NCBI RefSeq assembly: GCF_000576555.1
Contig: NZ_CP007144.1
Coordinates: 124,001-188,000 of the forward strand
Direction of reading: 5' to 3'
Length of the DNA: 64,000 bases
From: Hymenobacter swuensis DY53
GTDB taxonomy: Bacteria; Bacteroidota; Bacteroidia; Cytophagales; Hymenobacteraceae
The notes below the pieces were generated by a model, which worked only from the letters and a program-made list of their open reading frames with translations, had not been told where the DNA came from and searched no databases. Both the position numbers and the translations under genes were made by a program. Shown here piece after piece: positions 35,305 to 44,038 of this stretch (positions are counted from its first letter, which is position 1; each line of letters starts with the position of its first letter).

Positions 35305-35781
35305 TTACTTGGCGGGCGGCAGCTTGCCGGTCTTGCGCAGGTGCGCGTCGTAGTGCCGGTGGGCCGCTTCCAGATAATTCTTGATGTTGGTAGGCGTATC
35401 CGGGCCTGGCGTGGCCAGCAGCAGGCTCATCTTAATCTCCTGCACTACGGATTTGGCGATTTGCACCGTGTGCAGCGGCACTTCGGCCTCCGGAGCGGGA
35501 GCAGCGGCCGCGGCGGGCTTACGCCCCCGGGAGGAGGCCCGTACAGGTGCCGCGGACGCCGGGGCTGAAGCAGCGGCGTCCGGTGCTGCTACTTCTACTG
35601 GAGCGGGCGCCGGGGCCGGAGTCGCCACTGCGGCCGGCGCCGCGATGGGCTCCACCGGGGTGGGCGGCGCGGTGGCCGTGCGGGTGGCCTCCCCTCCCAT
35701 CCCGGCCCGGGCCTGCTGGCGGGCTTCTTCGGGCACTTCAATGCGGCGGCGCGGGGTGATTTGTGGTTTCTCGAAGCCCAT
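35305..35781 (-). CDS. Small ParA partner, putative RHH-type centromere-binding protein
   Basis: 158 residues, starting in a TAATG overlap with the end of parA, so the two are co-translated. Residues ~1-30 are basic, ~33-98 are an Ala/Pro linker, and ~100-158 form the only ordered-looking part: a strand (LHTVQIAK), helix (SVVQEIKMSLLLA), turn, helix (TNIKNYLEAAHRHYDAHLRKTG). This strand-helix-helix order is that of ribbon-helix-helix DNA-binding proteins, the usual class for small ParA partners. The assignment is by eye only. The gene position, directly after parA, is the strongest evidence. The 8-bp phased array upstream of parA is its likely target. Confidence 0.65.
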   Translation of the reverse strand: MGFEKPQITPRRRIEVPEEARQQARAGMGGEATRTATAPPTPVEPIAAPAAVATPAPAPAPVEVAAPDAAASAPASAAPVRASSRGRKPAAAAAPAPEAEVPLHTVQIAKSVVQEIKMSLLLATPGPDTPTNIKNYLEAAHRHYDAHLRKTGKLPPAK

Positions 35782-36548
35782 TATTTCGCGGAGGAGGAAA
35801 CGGTGGATACTGATGTAGCGGCTGTGGCGCGGCGGTCGGGCAGGCCTAGGCGCTCGATGAGCTCCTCGCAGACCCGGCGGATTTCGTCGCTGGTGTCCTT
35901 GGTGCCGCCCGCGTAGCGCGCCCAGGCCGGGTTAAGCAGGCTGTAGAGCGTGGAGGCCCGGGTGTAGGCCTTGCGGTGGCCCAGGTAGGAGTTGAAGCGG
36001 GAAAGTCCCAGCCCGTCGATGTACTCGTCCATCTCTTTTTCCTCCCGCTGCCCCGCCACGCGCTTGGTGGGCAGGCCGTAGTACTGAAAGTCAATCTGCG
36101 CGTCGTCGGCTGCCTTCTTGATGGCTTCCAGGATGGTCATGAACTCGGCCGTGGAGGCCCGGTCCAGGTAATCTGACACCAGAGGCACAATCACCGCGTC
36201 GCAGGCCGTGAGGGCGTTGAACACGTCGTCGCCGTCGGCGCGGCCTGGCACGTCGATGATAATCAGGTCGTAGGTGTGCTCGGGGTTGTCAATGAAGTCG
36301 AAGATCCGGCTGAGCTGCCAGGGGTACACGTCGTAGGGGTACTGGGCGTCGGGGTTGGCTTCGCGCAGCTTGGCAAAGTTGGCGGCGTCCACCTGCTCGC
36401 GGGTCTTAACGATGCTCTGCTGGTAGTCGCAGTCCAGGACGGCGATGCGCAGGCCGTACTCGGTGGCCAGCGGGGCGGCCAGCACGAGGGCCAGGGTGGA
36501 TTTACCGGAGCCCCCCTTCTGGGTGGCAAAGCTGATAACCTTGGACAT
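35781..36548 (-). CDS. parA: ParA-family partition ATPase
   Basis: 255 residues. Deviant Walker A KGGSGKST (about 11-18), Walker A' region VLDCDYQQS, Walker B LIIIDVPG. It lacks an N-terminal helix-turn-helix, so it is the small type Ib-like class that works with a small partner and does not itself bind an operator by HTH. It should form the ATP-driven gradient that moves the plasmid. It is followed by the 158-residue partner and preceded by the 8-bp repeat array. All functional motifs are intact. Confidence 0.94.
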   Translation of the reverse strand: MSKVISFATQKGGSGKSTLALVLAAPLATEYGLRIAVLDCDYQQSIVKTREQVDAANFAKLREANPDAQYPYDVYPWQLSRIFDFIDNPEHTYDLIIIDVPGRADGDDVFNALTACDAVIVPLVSDYLDRASTAEFMTILEAIKKAADDAQIDFQYYGLPTKRVAGQREEKEMDEYIDGLGLSRFNSYLGHRKAYTRASTLYSLLNPAWARYAGGTKDTSDEIRRVCEELIERLGLPDRRATAATSVSTVSSSAK

Positions 36549-36620
36549 AGTTGGTGTGGGGGTGAGGGCGTGAATGGCTGCTGGGAATAGGGACCAGCCG
36601 AACGGTGAGCCAAAAGTAAT

Positions 36621-36908
36621 AGAAAACCAGAAATACAGAACCTCACTTTTGCTGAAAACCAGAAATGTTACTACGCAAAAACATAGAAAAACAATTCTGT
36701 TTATCAGTTATTAAACATAGATACAAAACAACAGAAAAACATAAATGCAGAAAACTACTACAACAGAAAAACAGAAAATTAGTCTTGTAGAAATATAATA
36801 CTATGTAAATGTAAAATTGTATAACTGTATAAATGTGTGAATACGAAAATGCAGAAATACAGAAATGCAAAAATATAGAACTACAAAGTTGCAGAAACGT
36901 GAATCTGC
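36621..36908. repeat. Array of 36 phased degenerate 8-bp repeats: candidate centromere
   Basis: From 36621 the sequence divides without any slip into 36 consecutive 8-mers. The approximate consensus is A-G-A-A-A-T-R-Y. Position 8 is a pyrimidine in all 36 units, position 7 a purine in 31 and position 1 a purine in 32. AGAAATAC occurs at 36629 and 36853, AGAAAAAC at 36685, 36733 and 36765. It starts 73 bp upstream of the parA ATG. Eight-base phasing excludes protein coding as the cause. RHH proteins such as MetJ bind tandem 8-bp boxes, so this is a plausible parS array for the ParA partner. Confidence 0.85.
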
Positions 36909-37534
36909 AAGCAACGCTATTGGTAGTGTCTTGTCTAGTAACAGAAATACAGAAGAACAGAATTGTATAAAAGTAGAAATAAAAAGCTTGGCTTGCGTAT
37001 CTGGTATGCTTGAAGACCTGTAGAAAAGCAAACCTGTAGAAACACAGAAATGTAGAAGGGTACTACCACCATCGCTGTGCTGCTTCGAGTGTAGCTTGCC
37101 TATAGCAACAGAAATACAGCATTGCAGAACTACAGGAAGCCGGTGCCGAAACAAAGCCCTGCTGGTGGCTCTGGAAGAGCATTTCGAAGGCGGAAAAGCC
37201 CTGACCTGACGCCAAATCAGTAGGTGTGGCAAGTTGCCAAAACCACAGTCTGCTGGCCCAATCCACCTGCCAATAGAGCCCGAATGAACAGGACAGTAAG
37301 GGAAAAAGCACCTGATGCTAACACAGAGGCATAAAGCCGTGTACTAGCTTCTTACTAACTTTTTGCTAGCCATAGAATAGTCTCAGCAAGAAGAATGATC
37401 CAATCCTAAGGCTAATGGCTTAGTCTTGAGTGATTTATAGATCAGTAGAGCTGATTTGCGGGCCACGGCAAGATAAGTGGTTGATTATAAGCATAAAACA
37501 TGACCCACAAAGCTGCTAAACCGGACAGAACACA
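36909..37534. other. Intergenic region with further 8-bp blocks and possible oriT
   Basis: Three shorter blocks with the same 8-mers lie at 36935-36974 (CTAGTAAC, AGAAATAC, AGAAGAAC, AGAATTGT, ATAAAAGT), 37014-37061 (AGACCTGT, AGAAAAGC, AAACCTGT, AGAAACAC, AGAAATGT, AGAAGGGT) and 37102-37141 (ATAGCAAC, AGAAATAC, AGCATTGC, AGAACTAC, AGGAAGCC). They are not in phase with the main array or with each other. An inverted repeat ATCAG/CTGAT (37441-37455) upstream of the mobilisation genes could be part of an oriT. No gene is supported; minus-strand frames here are artefacts of the repeat. Confidence 0.6.
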
Positions 37535-38059
37535 ATGAGCACGGAGCTACGCAAGCGGGTCACCCTGGACAACAACGCCCACCGGAAAGCCGAGGCGGCC
37601 GCGGCAGAAGTCGGTGCCAGCCTGGGCGTGTACGCCAGCGCGGCGGTGGAATACTTTGCTACCCGGGGCCTGGACCCCCGCGAGACGGAGGCCCGGGAGG
37701 GGCAACTCATCATGCAACAGATAAAGAAGCTCGGGGACCGGGTATTCGGGTTACTGCAGGAGCAGGAGCGCACATTGCTCACGGCCATGCTGGAGGAGAT
37801 GCTGCGCACCCGCATCACGCTGGAACGGGTGTTGCGCCTGAATGAGATGCTGGTGGGCAACCTCAACGCGCAACTCGAAACGCGCAGTGAAGCGCAGCTG
37901 CAACGGCAGCAGCAGGCCCTGCAGCTGCTACGGCAACGCAACGAGGAAGCTGTGGAAAAACAGGTAAAAGAAGCCTTGGAAGCAGCCCAAAAAGTAGGAC
38001 CGCGCACGCGCAGCAACCCGGCTGAAGCGGCAGCAGAGCAGGGGCCGCAGGGTAGATAA
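37535..38059 (+). CDS. Mobilisation accessory protein (BfmA/BtgA-like, RHH N-terminus)
   Basis: 174 residues. The N-terminus (RKRVTLDNNAHRKAEAAAAEVGASLGVYASAAVEYFATRG in pieces) has a strand-helix-helix layout like ribbon-helix-helix proteins. Residues ~60-150 are a long charged and Gln-rich coiled coil; the C-terminus is basic. Such proteins stand just before relaxase genes in Bacteroidetes mobilisable plasmids and help the relaxase bind oriT. It is the first gene of the plus-strand mob run, opposite to parA and rep. The family name is by context and layout rather than close match. Confidence 0.65.
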   Translation: MSTELRKRVTLDNNAHRKAEAAAAEVGASLGVYASAAVEYFATRGLDPRETEAREGQLIMQQIKKLGDRVFGLLQEQERTLLTAMLEEMLRTRITLERVLRLNEMLVGNLNAQLETRSEAQLQRQQQALQLLRQRNEEAVEKQVKEALEAAQKVGPRTRSNPAEAAAEQGPQGR

Positions 38060-38100
38060 GCACCCACGATACGCACGTAAACTACCCGTCTCCTTCTCGG

Positions 38101-39134
38101 ACGTACGTTAAATTAATCCCAAAACACACGGCAAAGCCGCGTATACCAACACCGGCAGCAGCGCGCAGACGCTCCAATACCTGCAGCACGAAGCGGTAGG
38201 GGAGGGGCGGCCGGCCACGTTCTTCAGCGGTGATGCGGACGCATTGAGCGCCGCGCAAGTGCAGCAGGCTATTAACACCAACGTGAAAGGCCTGCAGGCC
38301 GGCGAGGCCAAATTTTACTCTCTGGTGCTGAGCCCGAGCGAGCAGGAACTGGCCCACATCAGCAGCGACCCGGAGAAGCTCAGGGCCTACACCCGGCAAG
38401 TGATGCAGCAGTACGCGCAGAATTTTGCCTTGCCCGGCGGCCGGCAGCTAAGCAGCCAGGACATCGTCTGGAGCGCCGTGCTGCACCAGGACCGTACCCA
38501 CCGGGGCACCGACCCGGAAGTTGTGGCCGGCACGGCCAAAGTAGGGGAGAAGCGGGCGTGCCGACAGGCCCACGTGCACGTCATCGTCAGCGCCCGCGAC
38601 GCCGAGCAGAAGCTAACTCTCAACCCCGGCGGGCGCCGGCAGTGGTTTGACTTGATGCGCTGGCAGGCCGCGGCGGGCCGGCAGTTTGAGCAGCAATTTG
38701 GCCACGTGGCCCAGGCGCACGAGAAGCTAAGGCCCAAAGGTACCCGGCAGCGGGACCCCAGCTACGACGCGAGCCGGCTGGAAAAGATTGCCAGGCGCGT
38801 GGCGCGCATCAACCTGCTGGTGCCCCGCGAGCAGCACCTAGCGCCAGACACGGTGCAGAGCATTGCGTTGGCCCGGCAGTTTGACAAGACCTTTTACCGC
38901 ATGCTGACCCGGGTTGAGGAGCGGGCCCGTGATGGCCGCCCCATCGACAACGCTTTGCAGTTACTGCGCATGGGCCGCGAGCAGGCCGCTGCCCCGCAGC
39001 GTCAGGCCATTACCGCCCTGCACGCGGTGCAGCATCTGGTACGCCGTGCCCGGCAGGCCACCCAGGACGAGCGCACTGAGCACGTGGCCGAGAAGCCTGG
39101 CCGCCGCGGCGCGGAGCTGGACATCGAGATGTGA
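38101..39134 (+). pseudogene. Relaxase (HUH type, Bacteroidetes DUF5712-like), 5' end damaged
   Basis: From about 38112 the frame reads NPKTHGKAAYTNTGSSAQTLQYLQHEA and continues through KFYSLVLSPSEQELAHI, AYTRQVMQQYAQNFAL and the HUH metal motif HVHVIVSARD to a stop at 39134. The N-terminal YTNTG stretch is the likely catalytic Tyr region. But no ATG or GTG precedes it in frame: a stop lies at 38109. Homologues as I recall them start MYVKxI; here ACG TAC GTT AAA TTA AT is found at 38101-38117, in another frame, so the ATG appears changed to ACG and one C is missing in the CCC at 38118-38120. An internal TTG at 38244 would omit the catalytic part. Probably inactive as written. Confidence 0.7.
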
Positions 39135-39171
39135 GCCCTACCCGCAACCCAATCCCTTTCCCTTATCCTCT

Positions 39172-41376
39172 ATGACCAGTTTACTCCCTCGGCCGGTAGC
39201 CCAGTACCACTCCATCGGTCTGCTGCTGCTGACCCTGCTGGCCGGCGAATGGTACGTGCTGCAGCACCAGGCCGGGCAGGCTCCCAAGCTAGCGCCCGGC
39301 CAACGCCTGGCGGCCCGAATGGCCGTCATCAACCAGCAACGCGCCGAGGCCCGCCGCGCGCGGCAGCAGCAGCAGGCAACGCCGGTGGTCGGCAGGCCAG
39401 CCGCCGGGCTGGCCACGGCCACGAGCCGGGCCGGCGACCGAGTGGTGAGTAGGGGAGGGGCAGCCGCACTGCGCGTGGCTACTGCCGGGCAGGGGTTCAA
39501 AGGCAGGCTGCTGGTCAAGGCGGCCGGCTCTATGACGCGGCTGGCCTCTTGCTGCGGGCAGTGGTGCTGCTCGCGGCCGGGGTGCTGGTGTTCGTGCTGC
39601 CGGCACCCGCGCGCAAGCCCGGCGGTCCGGTCCGGCGCAAGCCGCTGCGGCCCGAGGCTGTGCGTGTGGTCGTGGCCAGCTGCGCGGGGCTGTTTCTGCT
39701 CAGCGCCTACGTACTGCTCACTATGGCTTCCTACCAGCCGGGCTTTATTCAGGTGGGCTACCCCGTTGCAGTAGCTGTGGCGCTGGCCAGTGGCTTTGTG
39801 GTGGGCCTGCTGCGGGCCGCGACCAAGTGTCCGGCGTTTGGGCTGCGGGTGGATCGTAAGAAGCTGGCAACCCCGGACGGGTTTAACCTGCCCACGGAAG
39901 GGGGTGGTTGGGTGAACGTACCCAATCCCTACCGCGGCGTGCTGGTGCTGGGCGGCGCCGGGGCAGGTAAGACTTACTTCATCGGGGAACCGGTTGTTGA
40001 GCAGCTGGCGGCCAAGAACTTTACCGAGCTCATCTACGACTTCAAGCTTCCGGTGCTGGCCGAGGTGGCCCAGAAAGCACTGGAACTGGCCGGACGCCGG
40101 CAGAGTCCGCCGCGGCCGCTGCCCAGCGGGGAGCCCGAGCCAGCGGTGGTGCTGCACGTGATCAACTTCCGCGACCTGCAGCGCAGCGAGCGGGTGAACC
40201 CGCTGCGGGCCGAGGACCTGCCGGTGGTGGCGTTTGCCGAAGAGTACTCCCGGGTCATCAACAACCTCAATCCGCAGAGCATCCGCAAGATGGAGTTCTT
40301 CGACATCAGCGCCGTGGCTTACCTGACGGGCATCATCTGGTTTTACAAAAAGCACTTTCCCCGCTACTGCACCATTCCCCACGTGGTGGCTACGGCCATC
40401 CACAAGGACTTCAAGCACGTGCTGAGCATGCTGGAAACCGACCCCGAGTGCGCCGGCATGGTGCGCAGTATCGTGAGGGCCGTCGAGCAGCGGGCCGAGA
40501 AGCAGGTAGCGGCCGTGGTGGGTACGCTGCAGGTAATTCTCAACCGCATCAACTCCCCCGAAATCGTCTGGGTGCTCACGCCCGACGAGGCGAAAGGGGA
40601 GGGGGTTCTCGCTTAATCTGAACGACCCAAAAGAGCCGGCGCTGTTATGCATCGGCAACGACCCGACGCTGAAGGAAACCTTCTCGCCAGTAGTCAGCTG
40701 CATCATCACCGTAGCCATCAAGCTCATGAACCAGCAGCACAAGCACCGCAGCTACGTACTGCTCGACGAGGGCGCCACGGTGTACGTGCCGGGGCTGGAA
40801 CTGCTGCCGGCCACTGCGCGCAGCAACCAGGTGGTCACCATCTACATGACCCAGGATTTGGCGCAAATGACCGACGCGTATGGGCCTGAAAAGATGAAGG
40901 TGATGGTCTCTAACCTGAACAACCAGTTTTTTGGCAAGGTCAACTCGCTCGACACGGCTAAGTTCATCTCCGAGCTCGTGGGCCGGGAAGATAAGCTCAT
41001 CCACAGCACCAGCGCCGGCAAGAGCCAGGGCGGGGGCGGCGGGCGCGGCAGCCACAGCTCCAACCTGAGCACCAGCTACCAGGAGCGCAGCCTAGTGCGG
41101 GTGCAGGACGCCATCGGCCTGCAGCAGGGCGAGTTTATCGGGCAGACCGTGGAAACCGAGCGCACCTTCTTCCAGGGCGTCATCTCCCGGGCCGATGCTA
41201 CCCAGGAGCGCTTTCCGCTGCACCCGGTGGCCACGTTTGGAACCGGCGAAGAGGACGGCGGCGCCGCGTTGTCGGCCGTGGTGCAGGAAAACTACCGGCG
41301 GGTGCAGCAGCAGATCAAAGAAACCGTGGCCCTGCAGGTAAACACGCTAGCCGGAGGACTCGAAGGCGACCGGTAA
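39172..41376 (+). pseudogene. Type IV coupling protein (TraG/VirD4-like), two frameshifts
   Basis: Starts at the ATG 39172 with two transmembrane segments expected, HSIGLLLLTLLAGEWYVL and, after a frame change near 39520-39530, LLLRAVVLLAAGVLVFVL and VASCAGLFLLSAYVLL. The ATPase part has Walker A GGAGAGKTYFIGE (39950s) and, after a second shift, Walker B SYVLLDEGATV and TIYMTQDLAQM. The second shift is at 40601-40605, where five G stand; four would restore EGFSLNLNDPKEPALLCIGNDPTLKETFSPVV across the break. Intact length would be about 730 residues. It would pump the relaxase-DNA complex into a secretion channel. Two single-base shifts make it inactive as sequenced, unless they are assembly errors. 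Confidence 0.8.
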
Positions 41377-41549
41377 GGAGTCCACCCGGGCTACTCACCC
41401 AGGCTACTGACGTGGGCCGAACTGGCTGCCAACCGGCCCGCGCTGCCGGGTAGCTACTTTCCCAAACGGGTTATACCAGCGCAGGCGTGGAAGGCCAGGC
41501 AAACAAGCCAGTGGTACTAACCCCGGTGGGTGTGCCCCTGGTGCCGCGT

Positions 41550-42008
41550 TCATTGGTCAGAAACGTGGTCGAGCAGACGGCGGTGATAGTTGATTTGGCC
41601 CAGGTGGTAGGTTAGGTGCGTGGCCAAGTGGATGAGCAGGTACTCGGTAGAGGTCTTGTGCTCGAGTACCAGCAGGGGGTATTCTGCCGGCAAGGAGGCC
41701 GCCGGCAGGCTGGCCAGGGTGGCGGTAACCATCTCGCTTGTCTGATCGATGCGCAGCAGCAGCTCTGCCCGGGGCACGTGACGCAGCGAAAACTCCAACT
41801 CCCGCTCCCGCACGTAGCCGGTGCGACCGAGCTGCTGGCCGATGTAGGTGTTCAGGTTACCCAACAGGTGCAGGCACAGGTTGCCCGCGGAATTAGGGAT
41901 GGCTCCGGCAGTCAGCCACAGCCGGTGCTCCTGGTTATAGAGTTCAATCTCCCGGCGCAGGCGCGCCAAATCCCGGCGGAACAAAGCAATCAAGGTTTCA
42001 GTGCTCAT
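41550..42008 (-). CDS. DinB-like (DUF1572-type) four-helix protein
   Basis: 152 residues from the ATG at 42008. LARLRREIELYNQEHRLWLTAGAIPNSAGNLCLHLLGNLNTYIGQQLG and EHKTSTEYLLIHLATHLTYHLGQINYHRRLL (in pieces) place three histidines (in LHLLGNL, THLTYHLGQ) in the positions that bind a metal in the DinB/YfiT superfamily. Members include thiol-dependent transferases and proteins of unknown role. Its start overlaps the end of the PhzF gene by 11 bp, so the two form an operon. Confidence 0.85.
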   Translation of the reverse strand: MSTETLIALFRRDLARLRREIELYNQEHRLWLTAGAIPNSAGNLCLHLLGNLNTYIGQQLGRTGYVRERELEFSLRHVPRAELLLRIDQTSEMVTATLASLPAASLPAEYPLLVLEHKTSTEYLLIHLATHLTYHLGQINYHRRLLDHVSDQ

Positions 42009-42813
42009 GCGGCTCCAAGTAAAATGTACCGGCCAGGACAAGTACGGCCTCCCCGTAAATATGCACGCCGTCAGCCAGCAGCTCGGTACGCATATGGCCG
42101 GTGCGCAGGGACGACTGGAAAGCCCGCAGGTGAGGCTTTCCCAGCTTATCGGCCCAATACTTGGTCAAAAAGGTATGCACCCCGCCCGTGACCGGGTCTT
42201 CGTTGGTACCGGCCCAGGGCCAGAAGTAACGGTAGTGAAAGTCGTACGCGGGCGTGTCGCCCGGAGCCGTGACCAATACGCCGTTGATACCGTCGTAGGC
42301 GCGGAGTAACGCTTCAAAGTCCGGTTGCAGCTCAGCCAAGGCTGCGGCGCTGGCGATTTCGAGGAGGATGATTTTGTTGCGCTGGCTGTAGCGGGCAGCA
42401 AGGCATGTGGCGAGTCCCAGCGCTTGCAGCACCGCCGCGGGCACCGGTAATGCTTCAGTTGGGTAGACTGGAAAGCGCATACGGATGCTGTCTTCTGCCT
42501 GCTCGCACGGCAGTTCTATGCCGGCGTGGTTAACAAACAGCGCCTGCCGCCGGCCGGTCGTTTCAAACAGGACTTTCGCCGCCGCCAGGGTAGCGTGCCC
42601 GCACAGGGGAATTTCCTGCTTGGGCGTGAAGAATCGGATACGATAGCCGGACCCGGTAGCAGCGGGACGGAGGAAAGCGGTTTCGGAAAAGCCAATCTCC
42701 CGGGCAACCTGCTGCATGGTAGCCGCGCTCAGCTCATGCGCGGGCAGGCAGACGGCGGCCGGATTCCCTGCGAACCGCGTGGTGGTGAAGGAGTCGACGA
42801 AGTAGGTCTGCAT
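41998..42813 (-). CDS. PhzF-family isomerase-like protein
   Basis: 271 residues from the ATG at 42813; the longer frame to 43014 is low-complexity. QTYFVDSFTTTRFAGNPAAVCLP, REIGFSETAFL (the catalytic Glu in SETAF) and FFTPKQEIPLCGHATLAAA match the first half of the PhzF fold; EDPVTGGVHTFLTKYWADKLGK matches the second half. The family catalyses isomerisations such as that in phenazine synthesis, but most members outside phenazine clusters have unknown substrates. No phenazine genes are near, so the same applies here. Co-transcribed with the DinB-like gene. Confidence 0.9.
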   Translation of the reverse strand: MQTYFVDSFTTTRFAGNPAAVCLPAHELSAATMQQVAREIGFSETAFLRPAATGSGYRIRFFTPKQEIPLCGHATLAAAKVLFETTGRRQALFVNHAGIELPCEQAEDSIRMRFPVYPTEALPVPAAVLQALGLATCLAARYSQRNKIILLEIASAAALAELQPDFEALLRAYDGINGVLVTAPGDTPAYDFHYRYFWPWAGTNEDPVTGGVHTFLTKYWADKLGKPHLRAFQSSLRTGHMRTELLADGVHIYGEAVLVLAGTFYLEPHEH

Positions 42814-43212
42814 AAAGCAACGCGGCCGCCAGTGGATGTTTCGGTAAAAAAGTGCTCCTGCCCCGCGCCCCTCCGGGGCCCGGGATGAATACTTAACGCG
42901 GGTACGCGGTTGGTGTGCGCGGTGGCGTCGAAGATAATACATCCGGGCCGGGAAGGATAAAATATGAAACCAGCCCTGGGAAGACGCTTGGCCTTGGTTG
43001 AAAATTTGGTACAAAGGGTAAACGAACGGTCACTCGGGAGGGAGTGTCAACGCGTCCAGCTACGATGAGGTAGAAGCCGGCAAAGTGCGCCTTGCCGGCC
43101 CCGCCAGTTGGTGGCCGTTAGGCCGGTGGAAACGGGGCCCGAAAGTGGAACCTACCGCATCCTGCTGGCCTCCCCTTGTTGACCCGTTCGGCCCGCTCCT
43201 CGAGGCTGCCAC
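42814..43212. other. Intergenic gap
   Basis: About 400 bp between the PhzF gene and a peptidase fragment. It must contain the PhzF promoter on the minus strand, but I recognise no element. No gene, repeat or RNA is seen. Confidence 0.45.
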
Positions 43213-43626
43213 TTAGTTCTTCGCTTGGTATTCTTCTCTAATCCAGCGAGTGGCTCGCGGCACTACTTCGGCTGGCTTGAGCGGCTCGTCGGGGGCGATG
43301 GAGTGGCCATACCGTACCAGGCGGCGGTCAGCGAACACGGCAGTTGTCAGCAGGAGAACGGACCCATCGGACAAGTCAAAGCGGCTTCTGCCGGTCGATA
43401 CCCCGCACGTGCCCGCCCCAAAGCTTCTCGTGTGCTTTCGGGCTTTGAAGGCGACCGCAACGGCCTCGCCCGAGCTGGCCGTTAGGGTATCGGTCAGCAC
43501 GGCCACTACCGGATCGCCCCCCTCACCGCGACCGAGCTGCGCGAGCGGTTCCGCTTTCTGGTCTCGATCCAGGTGCAGGAAGGCGGCACTACCAAGTACC
43601 GCCCTAATTGGGTGGCTACCCACCAC
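43213..43626 (-). pseudogene. S41 peptidase fragment (C-terminal)
   Basis: 137 residues. VAVLTDTLTASSGEAVAVAFKARKHTRSFGAGTCGVST carries the S41 catalytic Ser-x2-Glu...Lys segment (TASSGE and K), followed by FDLSDGSVLLLTTAVFADRRLVRYGHSIAPDEPL, the usual end of tail-specific-protease domains. The PDZ domain and N-terminal half that should precede it are absent, and the upstream DNA has no matching frame. It is therefore a truncated remnant. It is a different subfamily from the S41 gene at 52464. Confidence 0.75.
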
Positions 43627-43687
43627 GAACGGCCCGCGCAGCGGTTCACGTGTGAATGACAGCTCAACGCCCGCTCGTTAGCGGGGA

Positions 43688-44038
43688 TTACCCTTGCTCG
43701 ATGTCCAGTTGCTGCAGCAAACCCTCCCGGATGGTGTACAGGTGCTTTACCGGGCCCTCGAAAAGCAGGTTTCCCTGTTTATCCCGTACGACTTGGTGCA
43801 CGGCTACCTCCAGGCGACCGTCGGCCAGCTCGCGTATGCGCGTTGGCTCGACGTGTGGATCCAGCTCCTGCCACTGGCGCTGCCAGTATTGTCGCACCTC
43901 TTCGTGGCCCGTGGCGTAATCGCCTTCCCAGGCCCTGGACCAGCGCACCTGCGGATGGAGCGTGGCCAGGACCGCCGGCAGGTTGCGCGCGTTGAATGCC
44001 GCGTACGCTGCGGTAATGAGGTCTTCATTAGGGTTCAT
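43688..44038 (-). CDS. SnoaL-like / NTF2-fold protein
   Basis: 116 residues. MNPNEDLITAAYAAFNARNLPAVLATLHPQVRWS is the typical opening of SnoaL-like NTF2-fold proteins (helix, then a strand with H and W), and GHEEVRQYWQRQW, VAVHQVVRDKQGNLLFEGPVKHLYTIREGLLQQLDI supply the rest of the sheet. Members are small cone-shaped dimers, some isomerases or hydrolases, many of unknown role. It stands alone and appears complete. Confidence 0.88.
   Translation of the reverse strand: MNPNEDLITAAYAAFNARNLPAVLATLHPQVRWSRAWEGDYATGHEEVRQYWQRQWQELDPHVEPTRIRELADGRLEVAVHQVVRDKQGNLLFEGPVKHLYTIREGLLQQLDIEQG

Noticed and set aside
36621..37141. CRISPR array
   Set aside because: Units are 8 bp, contiguous and degenerate, with no spacers and no cas genes nearby.
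36643..37232. Hypothetical proteins of 75 and 143 residues on the minus strand
   Set aside because: They lie in the 8-bp repeat array. Their repeating Phe/Cys/Ile patterns come from the repeat read in three frames, and 8-bp phasing does not fit codons.
37535..38059. This protein as the ParA partner
   Set aside because: It also has an RHH-like N-terminus, but it is on the other strand and directly before the relaxase, so a mobilisation role fits better. The gene overlapping parA is the likelier partner.
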